A DNA stretch of 64,000 bases from Ohtaekwangia sp035628875 (GCA_035628875.1 DASPIZ010000119.1:4599-68598); one strand, 5' to 3'. Counted from the first letter of the stretch, positions 1 to 9,275 are shown. The notes: generated from the letters alone by a model not told the origin. Numbers and translations are program-made.

Positions 1-702
1 CATAATGAGAATACCATTGAAGGCATTAGGACCATACAATGCAGATGCAGCACCCGGTACAAGTTCCATACTCTCCGCATCCAGTTCGCCGATACCAACG
101 ATATTACCTGTTGGAAAGTTTAATAAAGGAGCCTGTGTGTCTATGCCATCTACCAACTGGACAAATCGGACGTTAGCGATAGTGGCAAAGCCACGTGTAT
201 TGATCTGCGGAAAATTTAAGCTACTCGATGTATGCTGTACACCTTTTACACTGGCTAAAGCGTCATAGAAATCCGGTGCAGGAGTTTGTTGTATAGCTAA
301 GATATCAACTTTCTCTACCGTAACCGGCGATTGCAGAATACTCTCTTCCACACGTGATGCGGAAATTACAACTTCCTGCCCGAGGATGGTTTGTTCTTCG
401 AGTTTTATTTCAAGACCTGTAGTGTTGGTGTTACTAATTGTCATTTCCTGCGTACGGTAACCCACATAGGAAAAGAGCAGGGTAATGGGGGGCGCATCGG
501 TGGATGTCAGGTTAAATGTTCCATTACTGGCCGAGATCGTTCCGGCTACACGTCCTTTCACCACAATATTAACCCCGGGTATGGGGTCACCTGTGGCCGC
601 ATCCGTTACGGTGCCGGAGATGCTGGTCTGACCAAAGCTCAGCGTGGCGGTAAGTAGCATGAGCAGGAATGCCGCCAAGGAACTCTTGTAGAAGTTCTTC
701 AT
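1..702 (-). CDS. TonB-dependent outer-membrane receptor, N-terminal part (cut by window edge)
   Basis: The 5' 234 codons of a TonB-dependent receptor are present; the frame is still open at base 1, so the beta-barrel lies outside the window. Translating the minus strand from the ATG at 700-702 gives a signal peptide (MKNFYKSSLAAFLLML..., ending near SFGQ). A carboxypeptidase-regulatory-like domain follows (ISGTVTDAATGDPIPGVNI, about residues 27-100). Then comes the start of the plug domain, with ESILQSPVTVEKVD and the typical end LYGPNAFNGILIM. Such receptors import large substrates across the outer membrane using TonB-ExbBD energy. The plug says LYGPNAFNG rather than the SusC-type ALYGTRAKNG, so this is more like a classical or Oar-type receptor than a SusC. 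The substrate cannot be told from this part. Confidence 0.85.
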   Translation of the reverse strand, partial: MKNFYKSSLAAFLLMLLTATLSFGQTSISGTVTDAATGDPIPGVNIVVKGRVAGTISASNGTFNLTSTDAPPITLLFSYVGYRTQEMTISNTNTTGLEIKLEEQTILGQEVVISASRVEESILQSPVTVEKVDILAIQQTPAPDFYDALASVKGVQHTSSSLNFPQINTRGFATIANVRFVQLVDGIDTQAPLLNFPTGNIVGIGELDAESMELVPGAASALYGPNAFNGILIM

Positions 703-820
703 AAGATTCTTGTTATGGGTTAATAAGATTTCGGCTTTCTACCCGGAAATGTTATGCATACCGAGTATCTGTTACGAAAAATACAAAAATTTATGAAGAA
801 ACAAACGTTTGAAAGGCTCC

Positions 821-1156
821 TTAATTCTCTTTTTCTGACTTTATGTGTTTAACCAGACGGTCGCACAACGCATTGATTTCACTGGCCATCTGTTCGTCCC
901 CGGTCGAGGTCAGAATGCTTTGGGCCAGGCCACCAATACAATCAATGTGAAATCTTTTCATCTCATTAACAGGCATATCCTTGGTCCACAGATCGATGCG
1001 CAACGTGCTCTTTTGTCGATCATCCCACAAGGAAACGCTGATCGACTTTGTTTCGCTTAATCCCGGTTCTGGTTTATCATTAGCATCCCATAAAATCCTG
1101 GTGGGAATATTTTGCTGATCGAGCTCTATCTCAAATTTGATGGTTGATTTTTTCAT
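821..1156 (-). CDS. gldC: Gliding motility protein GldC
   Basis: This 111-residue soluble protein has the usual length and pattern of GldC, a protein found in gliding Bacteroidota and linked to GldB and the gliding/type IX secretion machinery. The most recognisable stretch is LRIDLWTKDM at residues 52-61, followed by a helical C-terminus with VNEMKRFHIDCIGGLAQSI. There is no signal peptide or membrane segment, so it should be cytoplasmic. The gene stands alone: gldB is not next to it, unlike the arrangement in many relatives. A perfect Bacteroidota -7 box (TACCTTTG on the minus strand) ends only 6 nt before the start codon, so the mRNA may be nearly leaderless. Confidence 0.88.
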   Translation of the reverse strand: MKKSTIKFEIELDQQNIPTRILWDANDKPEPGLSETKSISVSLWDDRQKSTLRIDLWTKDMPVNEMKRFHIDCIGGLAQSILTSTGDEQMASEINALCDRLVKHIKSEKEN

Positions 1157-1161
1157 GGCAA

Positions 1162-1169
1162 CAAAGGTA
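1162..1169 (-). promoter_or_regulatory. Candidate -7 promoter box for gldC
   Basis: The minus strand reads TACCTTTG, a full match to the Bacteroidota TAnnTTTG -7 box, 6 nt before the gldC ATG. No clear TTTG -33 box is seen at the usual 17-23 nt, so the call rests on the -7 box alone. Transcription from it would begin about at the start codon. Confidence 0.35.
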
Positions 1170-1216
1170 AAGGTTGTTGATTTGAATTCGTAACTTATTG
1201 TGTTTTTCGATAAACC

Positions 1217-1575
1217 TTCAACCTCCAGGCTGTAAGCTGTAAGGCGTTCTTGGAAAGAGCTGCGAGTTGCGAGCTACGAGCCGCGAGTTTGCTTGGTCGT
1301 AATCGATGGTTTTTTATCCTAACATGTTTTTTAGTTTAATTTTGGTAACGAAACATTTTTTCTCTCAAGCGGGGGAATCCTCCTGCGTGCCTGTACTTTG
1401 CATATCCGCATCAGGATGACAGTAACGATGAGAGAGAAACCTAATGAGGTTTCGCACTTGCATCGTGAAAGGACAAACCTCAAACTTCAAACAATTTCCC
1501 AAACCTTTAGTTATCGAACTCCAACCTTGAACTTTGAACTTGGAACCTGGAACGTTGAACTTTGAACCACGAACT
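1217..1575. repeat. Intergenic degenerate repeats upstream of the acetoacetate-CoA ligase
   Basis: The 419-nt gap before the ligase gene is filled by three repeat types. At 1217-1290 there are words such as CTGTAAGCTGTAAGG and GAGCTGCGAGTTGCGAGC. At about 1370-1437 a diverged half of the palindromic element of 3.6-5.5 kb can be seen, ending CATCAGGATGACAGTAAC. At 1475-1575 there are 6-8 nt words of the CAAACTTCAAAC and TTGAACTTTGAAC type, running to the base before the start codon. I see no separate gene or clear promoter here. Confidence 0.7.
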
Positions 1576-3516
1576 ATGTTGTTATGGACTCCAAAAAAAG
1601 AATTCGTTGAACAATCCAACCTGAAACGGTATATGGATTGGTTGAACGGGAAGTATTCTTACTCATTTAATGATTACACAACGTTGTGGCGATGGTCGAC
1701 TGATCATCCGGAATTGTTTTGGAGATCCATCTGGGATTATTTTGAAATCATTTACGACGGGGAAATTAAGGAAGTTATAAGTGATGATCCGATGCCGCAC
1801 ACGCGATGGTTCGACGGAACGCGATTAAATTATGCGGAGCATGTTTTCCGTAATGCAACTTCCGATCATCCTGCAATGATATCCGGATCGGAGTCCGGGG
1901 AAGTAAAAACACTGTCGTGGAATGGTCTGGTACAACAGACAAGTGCGGTGCAGCGCTTATTAAAAGAGCATGGCGTTACGTCTGGCGATACCGTTGTAGC
2001 ATACCTGCCCTGTATTCCGGAAGCAACCGTTGCATTTCTGGCAACCAATGCTACCGGTGCCGTGTGGTCAAGCTGCTCACCCGACTTTGGTACCGCTGCA
2101 GTGATTGATCGCTTTGCGCAGATTAAGCCGAAAGTGTTATTTGCCGTTGATCATTATCAGTACAATGGTAAGCGACACGATAAAATGGAAGTGGTTCGCG
2201 AACTGGTCAGGGCGTTGCCATCCGTTGAACTTCTTATACTTTTGTGTGATGAATCTGTATCTGCTCAGGCCTTCACGACCAAAGTGGTTTTGTGGAATGA
2301 GATCATTCAGCAGAAACATCATATCATAAGCTTCGAACGCGTTCCATTCAATAATCCGATCTGGGTTTTGTATTCATCCGGAACAACAGGTTTGCCAAAA
2401 GCGATAACACATTCGCATGGTGGTATACTGCTGGAACAATTGAAGTATGGTGCTTTTCACAACGACTTCAAACGCGGTGAACGGTGTTTTTGGTACACTA
2501 CTACAGGCTGGATGATGTGGAACTATATTCAGGGTAGCTTACTTGCCGGTGGTACGATGGTGACCTATGATGGAAGCCCTGGCTTTCCTGATTTAAATGT
2601 GCTTTGGAAGTTTGCCGAAGAAACGAAGATGCATCATTTCGGAACAAGTGCCGGATTCATCCTGGCGAATCTGAAAGCAGGAATCGAACCCGGTCGGAGA
2701 TTTAACCTTGACGCATTGCGTTCCATTGGTTCAACAGGAAGTACGTTGCCGCGTGAGGGATTTGACTGGATTTACCGCGAAGTAAAAAAGGATGTGTGGC
2801 TTACTTCCATGAGCGGAGGTACGGATGTGTGTAGCGCCTTTGTGGGCGGTAATCCGATGTGGCCTGTACATGCAGGTGAAATTCAATGTCGCGCTTTAGG
2901 ATGTAAGGTAGAGGCGTTTGATGCGTCTGGTCATGCCGTTGTTGACGAAGAAGGCGAACTGGTCATTACACAACCGATGCCTTCGATGCCGGCTTACTTC
3001 TGGAATGACCCGGATTTTAAACGGTACACGGAAAGCTATTTTGAGATGTACCCGGGGATCTGGAGGCATGGCGACTGGATAAAAATAACACAGCGGGATG
3101 GGGTGATAATCTACGGGCGGTCTGACGCGACACTTAACCGTGGCGGTATACGCATCGGCACTAGTGAAATCTACCGTGCAGTTGACCAGGTTAAAAGTGT
3201 AAAAGATAGTCTGATCATTTGTATCGAAAAAAATAACGGCGATTTCTGGATGCCGTTATTTGTTGTGATGCAACCTGGAGCATACCTGACGGACGAAATC
3301 AAGAAAGAAATCAATACTACGATTCGTTTAGCATACACACCACGTCATGTACCAGATGAAATTATCGAGGTCCCCGATATACCTTATACCATCAGCGGCA
3401 AAAAAACCGAGACGCCCGTAAAAAAAGTATTGCAGGGAAAAAATCCAAACGACGTGGTGAACCCCGGGGCGCTACGCAATTTCGAGTCGCTTGCGTATTT
3501 CAAACAGTTTGTTTGA
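1576..3516 (+). CDS. aacS: Acetoacetate-CoA ligase (acetoacetyl-CoA synthetase)
   Basis: This 646-residue enzyme of the acyl-adenylate (ANL) superfamily should activate acetoacetate to acetoacetyl-CoA with ATP and CoA in the cytoplasm. The length and N-terminus (LLWTPKKEF, then a WRWSTDHPELFW segment) are those of the acetoacetyl-CoA synthetase family. Visible motifs are the nucleotide-binding YSSGTTGLPKA at 266-275, GDW at 499-501, the hinge region GRSDATLNRGG at 514-524, and ISGKK at 606-610 carrying the C-terminal catalytic lysine. I chose the ATG at 1576. The frame can be extended 14 codons upstream, but those codons read through a TTGAACTTTGAACC-type repeat. The gene is monocistronic. 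Acetate- or propionate-CoA ligase is less likely given the N-terminus. Confidence 0.9.
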   Translation: MLLWTPKKEFVEQSNLKRYMDWLNGKYSYSFNDYTTLWRWSTDHPELFWRSIWDYFEIIYDGEIKEVISDDPMPHTRWFDGTRLNYAEHVFRNATSDHPAMISGSESGEVKTLSWNGLVQQTSAVQRLLKEHGVTSGDTVVAYLPCIPEATVAFLATNATGAVWSSCSPDFGTAAVIDRFAQIKPKVLFAVDHYQYNGKRHDKMEVVRELVRALPSVELLILLCDESVSAQAFTTKVVLWNEIIQQKHHIISFERVPFNNPIWVLYSSGTTGLPKAITHSHGGILLEQLKYGAFHNDFKRGERCFWYTTTGWMMWNYIQGSLLAGGTMVTYDGSPGFPDLNVLWKFAEETKMHHFGTSAGFILANLKAGIEPGRRFNLDALRSIGSTGSTLPREGFDWIYREVKKDVWLTSMSGGTDVCSAFVGGNPMWPVHAGEIQCRALGCKVEAFDASGHAVVDEEGELVITQPMPSMPAYFWNDPDFKRYTESYFEMYPGIWRHGDWIKITQRDGVIIYGRSDATLNRGGIRIGTSEIYRAVDQVKSVKDSLIICIEKNNGDFWMPLFVVMQPGAYLTDEIKKEINTTIRLAYTPRHVPDEIIEVPDIPYTISGKKTETPVKKVLQGKNPNDVVNPGALRNFESLAYFKQFV

Positions 3517-3602
3517 TTCTTCATTCTTCTTTGTTTTTCGGATAGCTTCAGGCTGCAAGCTTTAAGCTGCAAGGCGATTTTGTTATCTTTCTCGCTACGA
3601 CG

Positions 3603-5469
3603 CGTCATCCTGAATTGCAACAGCGCAGCTGGTGCGTAATGAAGGATCCCCCGGAACAGCGGAATAAATCACTCGTATCGAAAAACTAAAATCGCTACTA
3701 AGACAAGTCACAATCAAGTGAACCAGTTCCTCGTTATCGTCCAATCACAATCGTACTACGTCAAATTCGAAGTTTGCGATACTAACGCGAAAAGGATTCC
3801 AATAACGACAGACTGCTACTGCTCTTCTTGGGGATCCTTCATTGCGCGCTTGCGTGGCAAGCACAATTCAGGATGACGGTAATAGGGGGAAGGAGTCACC
3901 GTCATTCCCGCTTCTCTCTACTATTGTAATCCTATTGTAATCCTTCTCTACGATCGTAATCCTTTCTCTCTACGACCGTCATCCCCTCTCTCTACGACCC
4001 GTCATCCTGAATTGCAACAGCGCCGCTGGTGCGTAATGAAGGATCCCCCGGAACAGCGGAATAAACCACTCGTTATCGAAAAAACCAAAGTCACGCTACT
4101 AAGACAAGTCACAATCAAATGGACCAGTTCCTCGTTATCGCCCTACTCACCATCGTGCTACAAAGTTCTTCAAGGTTTGTAAGCCACGATGCTTAACGCG
4201 AAAGCGATTTCGATAACGATAGACTGCTACTGCTCTTCTTGGGGATCCTTCATTGCGCGCTTGCATGGCAAGCACAATTCAGGATGACGGTAATAGGGGG
4301 GAGGAGTCACAGTCATTCCCGCTTCTCTCTACTATTGTAATCCTATTGTAATCCTTCTCTACGATCGTCATCCCATCTCTCTACGACCCGTCATCCTGAA
4401 TTGCAACAGCGCAGCTGGTGCGTAATGAAGGATCCCCCGGAACAGCGGAATAAACCACTCGTTATCGAAAAAAACAAAATCACGCTACAAAGTTCTTCAA
4501 GGTTTGAAAGCTACGATGCTTAACGCGAAAGCGATTTCGATAACGATAGACTGCTACTGCTCTTTTTCGGAATCCTTCATTGCGCGCTTGCGTGGCAAGC
4601 AGAATTCAGGATGACGGTAATAGTGGGAAGGAGTCACCGTCATTCCCGCTTCTCTCTACTATTGTAATCCTATTGTAATCCTTCTCTCTACGATTCGGAA
4701 TCCTTTCTCTCTACGACCATCATCCCTTTCTATCTACTCCGTCATCTCCTCTCTCTACGACCCGTCATCCTGAATTGCAACAGCGCAGCTGGTGCGTAAT
4801 GAAGGATCCCCCGGAACAGCGGAATAAATCACTCGTTATCGAAAAAAACAAAATCACGCTACTAAGACAAGTCACAATCAAATGACCAGCTTCTCGTTAT
4901 CGTCCAATCACAATCGTACTACGTCAAATTCGAAGTTTGCGATACTAACGCGAAAGCGATTCCAATAACGACAGACTGCTACTGCTCTTCTTGGGGATCC
5001 TTCATTGCGCGCTTGCGTGGCAAGCACAATTCAGGATGACGGTAATAGTGGGGAGGAGTCACCGTCATTCCCGCTTCTCTCTACTATTGTAATCCTATTG
5101 TAATCCTTCTCTACGATCGTAATCCTTTCTCTCTACGACCGTCATCCCTTTCTACTCCGTCATCTTCTCTCTCTACGACCCGTCATCCTGAATTGCAACA
5201 GCGCAGCTGGTGCGTAATGAAGGATCCCCCGGAACAACGGAGTAAATCGCTCGTTATCAAAAAACATAAATCACGCTACTAAGACAAGTCACGATCAAAT
5301 GGGCCAGTTCCTCGTTATCTCCCTACTCACAATCGTGCTACAAAGTTCTTCAAGGTTTGAAAGCTACGATGCTTAACGCGAAAGCGATTCCAATAACGAC
5401 AGACTGCTACTGCTCTTCTTGGGGATCCTTCATTGCGCGCTTGCGTGGCAAGCACAATTCAGGATGACG
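3603..5469. repeat. Tandem array of five long imperfect palindromic elements
   Basis: Five copies lie at 3603-3878, 4000-4289, 4389-4616, 4763-5041 and 5181-5469, with repeat periods of 374-418 bp. Each copy starts CGTCATCCTGAATTGCAACA and ends CAATTCAGGATGACG, so the ends are inverted. The arms continue inward through GAAGGATCC / GGATCCTTC and CTCGTTATCGAAA / TTTCGATAACG. Each outer arm has its own small hairpin, CAGC-GCA-GCTG on the left and GCTTGC-GTG-GCAAGC on the right. Spacers hold roughly 20-nt subrepeats such as TCTCTACGACCGTCATCC. No reading frame of interest runs through the array. It looks like a BIME/REP-type element grown by tandem duplication. Confidence 0.9.
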
Positions 5470-5555
5470 GTAATAGTGGGAAGGAGTCACCGAAGGAGTC
5501 ACCGTGATCCCGCTTCTCTCTCCGATCGTAATCCTCCTCTCTACGATTCGTAATC

Positions 5556-5675
5556 CTTCTCAAACCACAAACCACAAACCACAAACCTCAAACATCTAAC
5601 CTCAAACCTCAAACCTCAAACAATAGGCACAGGTCCATCGTTTTTCGACACCAACCATGAACTTTCAACCATGAA
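5556..5675. repeat. Degenerate CAAACCTCAAAC / CCATGAACTTT repeats at the end of ribF
   Basis: The region downstream of the ribF stop consists of repeated 6-7 nt words (ACCACAA, ACCTCAA, then CAACCATGAACT). The same word families recur in at least eight other gaps of this window. No terminator hairpin is visible here. Confidence 0.7.
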
Positions 5676-6602
5676 CTATCCCAAACTTTCCTCCGCAGCA
5701 ATTTTATCGAGGGCGAGTTGTCTTTTGAGTTCTTCCAGGTCGGAAAACTTGATGTCCCAGCGCAGGAGTTTGTGAAAGTAAATGGTGAGGGATTCGCCGT
5801 AAATGTCTTTGTTGAAATCAAATATATTCACTTCGAGATTGCGTTTGATGCCGTCGATGGTTGGGCGATTGCCGATGTACATCATGCCTTTTAAATGTTG
5901 GTGTTCGTATTGCACGGTAACGGCATATATTCCATCTGCGGGGATAAGCTTGAATTTACTATCGATCTCAATATTGGCTGTCGGGAAGCCAAGGATTCTG
6001 CCCAGTTTATCTCCCATGATCACTCTTCCGGTGATGCTGTACGGGCTGCCCAGCAGGGGTGTGGCCGTTTCGATATCACCTTCTTCCAGTGCTTTTCGTA
6101 TGGTGGTGGAGCTTACGCCAATGTGATCTACATCCTGCCTTGGAATTTCTTCTACGTCAAAACCATACGTGGGACCATCCGCTTTTAGTTGTTCGAAACT
6201 TCCTTCACGATTTTTTCCGAAATGATGGTCATATCCAATAACGAGTTTTTTTGTGCCGATGGTGTCAACGAGGATTTTAGATATAAATTCCTTTGAAGTG
6301 AGTTGCGAGAATTCTTTCGTGAATGGAATGCGAAGTAAATGTTGTATTCCATGCTCCTTGAGTAAGGCTGCTTTTTCTTCGAATGTATTCAGCAACTTTA
6401 ATGATGTATCTTCGGGGTGAAGCACAAGCCGCGGGTGTGGCCAGAACGTGATCACCACTGTTTGTCCTTTGTGAAGCAGGGAAGTTTCCTTTAAGCGTGA
6501 CAGAATTTTCTGGTGTCCAATATGTACGCCATCGAATGTTCCGCTTGTAACAACCGCATACTTTAGGGGTACAAAATCTTCGATGCCATGGTAAATCTTC
6601 AT
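5676..6602 (-). CDS. ribF: Bifunctional riboflavin kinase / FAD synthetase
   Basis: This 308-residue enzyme phosphorylates riboflavin to FMN and then adenylates FMN to FAD. The N-terminal nucleotidyltransferase half shows TSGTFDGVHIGHQ at 19-31 with the (H)xGH signature, and SSTTIRK at 164-170. The C-terminal flavokinase half begins near residue 188 and shows GRILGFPTAN at 201-210. Length and domain order are normal. It is the last gene of a leftward cluster ftsX, DUF3098, uppP, truB, ribF; truB ends 34 nt upstream. No FMN riboswitch is visible ahead of it. Confidence 0.95.
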   Translation of the reverse strand: MKIYHGIEDFVPLKYAVVTSGTFDGVHIGHQKILSRLKETSLLHKGQTVVITFWPHPRLVLHPEDTSLKLLNTFEEKAALLKEHGIQHLLRIPFTKEFSQLTSKEFISKILVDTIGTKKLVIGYDHHFGKNREGSFEQLKADGPTYGFDVEEIPRQDVDHIGVSSTTIRKALEEGDIETATPLLGSPYSITGRVIMGDKLGRILGFPTANIEIDSKFKLIPADGIYAVTVQYEHQHLKGMMYIGNRPTIDGIKRNLEVNIFDFNKDIYGESLTIYFHKLLRWDIKFSDLEELKRQLALDKIAAEESLG

Positions 6603-6636
6603 ATCTCAATCTCAGCTTAAAGATACATTGTTATTG

Positions 6637-7293
6637 TTAAGCAACATCTTCAATGGTCAATGCATTTTCCAGTGAGAAGCTTCCAATGCGGGTGCGACAC
6701 AGTCTGCTCAGGTATGCACCAACACCTAACGCCTCGCCGTAATCCCGGGCAAGACTTCTGATGTAGGTGCCTTTTGAACACACGACGCGGAAATTTACTT
6801 CCGGTAGATTGATTGAAGTGATTTCAAACTCATGCACCTCGACATCGCGGGGTTTCAGTTCGACAGTTTCTCCTTTGCGTGCAAATGAATAAGCACGTTT
6901 ACCACCGATCTGTATAGCCGAATGCAGTGGCGGAATCTGTGCGATCTTTCCGATGAATGGGTGAACTGCATTTTTTATTTCGTCTACGGTGAGGTGATCA
7001 ATAGATTGCTTTTCGCCAGGCTCAGTTTCAAGATCATAGGAAGGTGTCGTTTGCCCGATGGTAAATGTTCCCGTGTATTCCTTCTCTAATCCCATGTATT
7101 CGTCAATACGTTTGGTCATCTTGCCTACACAAATGATTAGTAACCCGGTGGCAAGCGGATCCAGTGTTCCGGCGTGACCGATCTTTTTAACCTTTAGCTT
7201 ATACCGGAGTTTATTCACCACATCGAACGAAGTCCATTCGAGCGGTTTATTAATCAGCAATAGTCTTCCCTCGTCGGGCTGTAACGCTTCCAT
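6637..7293 (-). CDS. truB: tRNA pseudouridine(55) synthase
   Basis: TruB converts U55 in the T-loop of tRNAs to pseudouridine. The 218-residue protein has the catalytic motif GHAGTLDPLATG at 39-50 with the nucleophilic Asp at 45, and the KGTYIRSLARD motif in the C-terminal half. It lacks the C-terminal PUA domain of the longer E. coli protein, as is normal for short forms of the family. The start overlaps the uppP stop by one base (TAATG), indicating translational coupling. Confidence 0.95.
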   Translation of the reverse strand: MEALQPDEGRLLLINKPLEWTSFDVVNKLRYKLKVKKIGHAGTLDPLATGLLIICVGKMTKRIDEYMGLEKEYTGTFTIGQTTPSYDLETEPGEKQSIDHLTVDEIKNAVHPFIGKIAQIPPLHSAIQIGGKRAYSFARKGETVELKPRDVEVHEFEITSINLPEVNFRVVCSKGTYIRSLARDYGEALGVGAYLSRLCRTRIGSFSLENALTIEDVA

Positions 7294-8114
7294 TATACGA
7301 TGGAGAGTTCAATGCCGAGAAAATAAAGTATCAGAATGACTGCCCCGACCACAATCCGGTAATAACCAAATACTTTGAAACCATGGCGGGTTAAGAAATT
7401 AATGAATGACTTAATGGCGATAACGGCAACAATAAATGCCACCACATTACCAATGATGAGCAGGGTGATTTCGTTTGATCCGAAGGAACCGCCATCTTTT
7501 TGAAAACTGTAAAGTTTATACAACGTAGCGCCGAGCATGGTAGGCACGGCGAGGAAAAAAGAAAATTCTGCCGCTGCGCGTTTTGTTAAACCTTGTGTAA
7601 CACCACCAATGATAGTGGCTGCTGATCGCGATACGCCGGGGATCATCGCGAGTGTTTGAAAGAACCCAATTTTTAATGCCGAAAAAAAAGTAAGTTCTTC
7701 TTCTTTACGGTGTTCGTTTCTGTTAAAAAGGTTATCGATAAACAGGAACACAATGCCACCGATAATCAGCATAATGCCAACCACAATTACATTTTCAAGT
7801 AAGGCATCTATCTGATCTTCAAAGGCAAGACCCAAAACGACCGCAGGAAGAAAAGCAACAAGCAATTTAAGGTAGAAGCGGATGGTTTTATCAAGGGGTT
7901 GTGTTTTCGGATGCGGAAAAAATTTACGCCAGTACAACACGATTACCGAAAGAATGGCGCCCAACTGAATGGCTACCGTAAACAGTTTTGTGAACGGATC
8001 CGAAGCAATGCCCATTACAGACGATGCAATAATCATGTGGCCGGTTGAAGATACCGGTAAAAATTCTGTCACACCTTCTATGATGGCTAGGATGATGGCT
8101 TCAATTACTGACAT
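7293..8114 (-). CDS. uppP: Undecaprenyl-diphosphate phosphatase (UppP/BacA)
   Basis: This inner-membrane enzyme recycles undecaprenyl pyrophosphate to the monophosphate carrier for peptidoglycan and other envelope polymers. It has 273 residues and about eight hydrophobic segments. Both family signatures are intact: EGVTEFLPVSSTGH at 13-26 and PGVSRSAATI at 159-168. It is placed between DUF3098 and truB in the operon. Family members can also confer bacitracin tolerance. Confidence 0.95.
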   Translation of the reverse strand: MSVIEAIILAIIEGVTEFLPVSSTGHMIIASSVMGIASDPFTKLFTVAIQLGAILSVIVLYWRKFFPHPKTQPLDKTIRFYLKLLVAFLPAVVLGLAFEDQIDALLENVIVVGIMLIIGGIVFLFIDNLFNRNEHRKEEELTFFSALKIGFFQTLAMIPGVSRSAATIIGGVTQGLTKRAAAEFSFFLAVPTMLGATLYKLYSFQKDGGSFGSNEITLLIIGNVVAFIVAVIAIKSFINFLTRHGFKVFGYYRIVVGAVILILYFLGIELSIV

Positions 8115-8164
8115 GGAATACGTTTAATGCGTATGATGAATGGACAAGAATACCGGGCTTGTAC

Positions 8165-8368
8165 TTAACGCGAAGGCTTGTGCAGGATGGCATAGATTTC
8201 GATGATGAAACCCGCCATTACAATGAGGGGCCCCAGCGTAAGTCCGAGGAAACCGAAGCCGTGTTGTTCATTATCAAGAGACATGATTACAAAGCCAAAC
8301 ACCAGTGTAAACACACCAATGATCATCCATTGATAATTCTTTCTTCCAAAAGGCAGTTTATTTTCCAT
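8165..8368 (-). CDS. Small two-helix membrane protein, DUF3098 family
   Basis: A 67-residue protein with a short polar N-terminus (ENKLPFGRKNYQW) and two transmembrane helices at about 12-31 and 39-62, joined by a short loop with a DNEQHGFGF stretch. This matches the DUF3098 family of Bacteroidota, whose function is unknown. It lies 13 nt after ftsX and 50 nt before uppP. Its constant place next to ftsX suggests an envelope or division role, which is inference only. Confidence 0.75.
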   Translation of the reverse strand: MENKLPFGRKNYQWMIIGVFTLVFGFVIMSLDNEQHGFGFLGLTLGPLIVMAGFIIEIYAILHKPSR

Positions 8369-8381
8369 TGCTATTACTTTA

Positions 8382-9266
8382 TCAATACAAATCGTCTAAC
8401 GACATTCTTAAATATTTTCTCACGGAAAAATACGTGCTCATGAAAGCGATAAAAATACCGATGAGCGTGATTCCGGCGAGCAGGACAATAAAATTAGTTG
8501 CGTTGTACAGGATCGCCAGGTCAGGAATGTTCTGCTGCGCATACTGGATAAGCGCGTACAGCAATATTCCGGCAAGCATACCGGAGAGTAAACCGTACCC
8601 GGCACCGCGCAGTAAAAAGGGTCCTTGGATAAACCACTTCTTCGCGCCAACCAGTTGCATACTGCGAATTAGAAATCGTTGCGAAAACATGGCAATGCGC
8701 AAAGTATTGTTAATAAGCAGGATAACGGTGATCAACAACACTACAATGAGTCCGAGCAGGAATAAACTGATGTTGGCAAAGTTTTTATTTACCGACGCGA
8801 TAAGGTTTTCAACATATTCGACCTGAAAAACGCCATTCATTTTCAGGATATCGGCTTTAATTTTTTCAAGTTCGGGGACAGAATGTTTTTCCGGATCTAT
8901 GGTAACGAGAAAAGCGTCGCGTAGGGGATTATCACCCAAAAATTTCTGAAAATCTTCGCCGGTAGCTTTTATGAATTCGTCAGCAGCAGCTTCTTTAGAT
9001 ACAAACGTAATGCTTTCGTCTGTTTGCTTGCTCACATAATCCTGTGAACGAAGCGTGTTCTCAATCTGCAGGCGTTGTGTTTCGCTAATCGTCGGTTTTA
9101 AAAATACCTGTAAACGGATATTGAGTCGTACCTGTCGTTCAAGTTCCTGTGAGAACAGTACCATTAAACCAAACAGACCCATTACGAACAGCGCCAGCGT
9201 TATACTAAATACAACGCCGACTGCGGGATAACCACCTAATTTCTTTTTACGCGTTTTTCTATCCAT
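8382..9266 (-). CDS. ftsX: Cell-division ABC transporter permease FtsX
   Basis: FtsX pairs with the ATPase FtsE at the division site to control septal peptidoglycan hydrolases; ftsE is not adjacent here, which is common in Bacteroidota. The protein has a basic N-terminus (MDRKTRKKKLGGYP), TM1 near residues 16-38, an extracytoplasmic domain to about 165, and three more TM helices, the bacterial FtsX topology. I use the ATG at 9264-9266 (294 aa); a TTG 12 nt upstream would add four residues. It is the first gene of the leftward operon. Confidence 0.9.
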   Translation of the reverse strand: MDRKTRKKKLGGYPAVGVVFSITLALFVMGLFGLMVLFSQELERQVRLNIRLQVFLKPTISETQRLQIENTLRSQDYVSKQTDESITFVSKEAAADEFIKATGEDFQKFLGDNPLRDAFLVTIDPEKHSVPELEKIKADILKMNGVFQVEYVENLIASVNKNFANISLFLLGLIVVLLITVILLINNTLRIAMFSQRFLIRSMQLVGAKKWFIQGPFLLRGAGYGLLSGMLAGILLYALIQYAQQNIPDLAILYNATNFIVLLAGITLIGIFIAFMSTYFSVRKYLRMSLDDLY

Positions 9267-9275
9267 GCCAAACGT

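Noticed and set aside
3600..5470. CRISPR array
   Set aside because: Units are 280-400 bp palindromes with repeated, not unique, spacers, and no cas gene is in the window.
6603..6636. FMN riboswitch for ribF
   Set aside because: The gap to truB is only 34 nt and shows no riboswitch core; ribF is the last gene of an operon.
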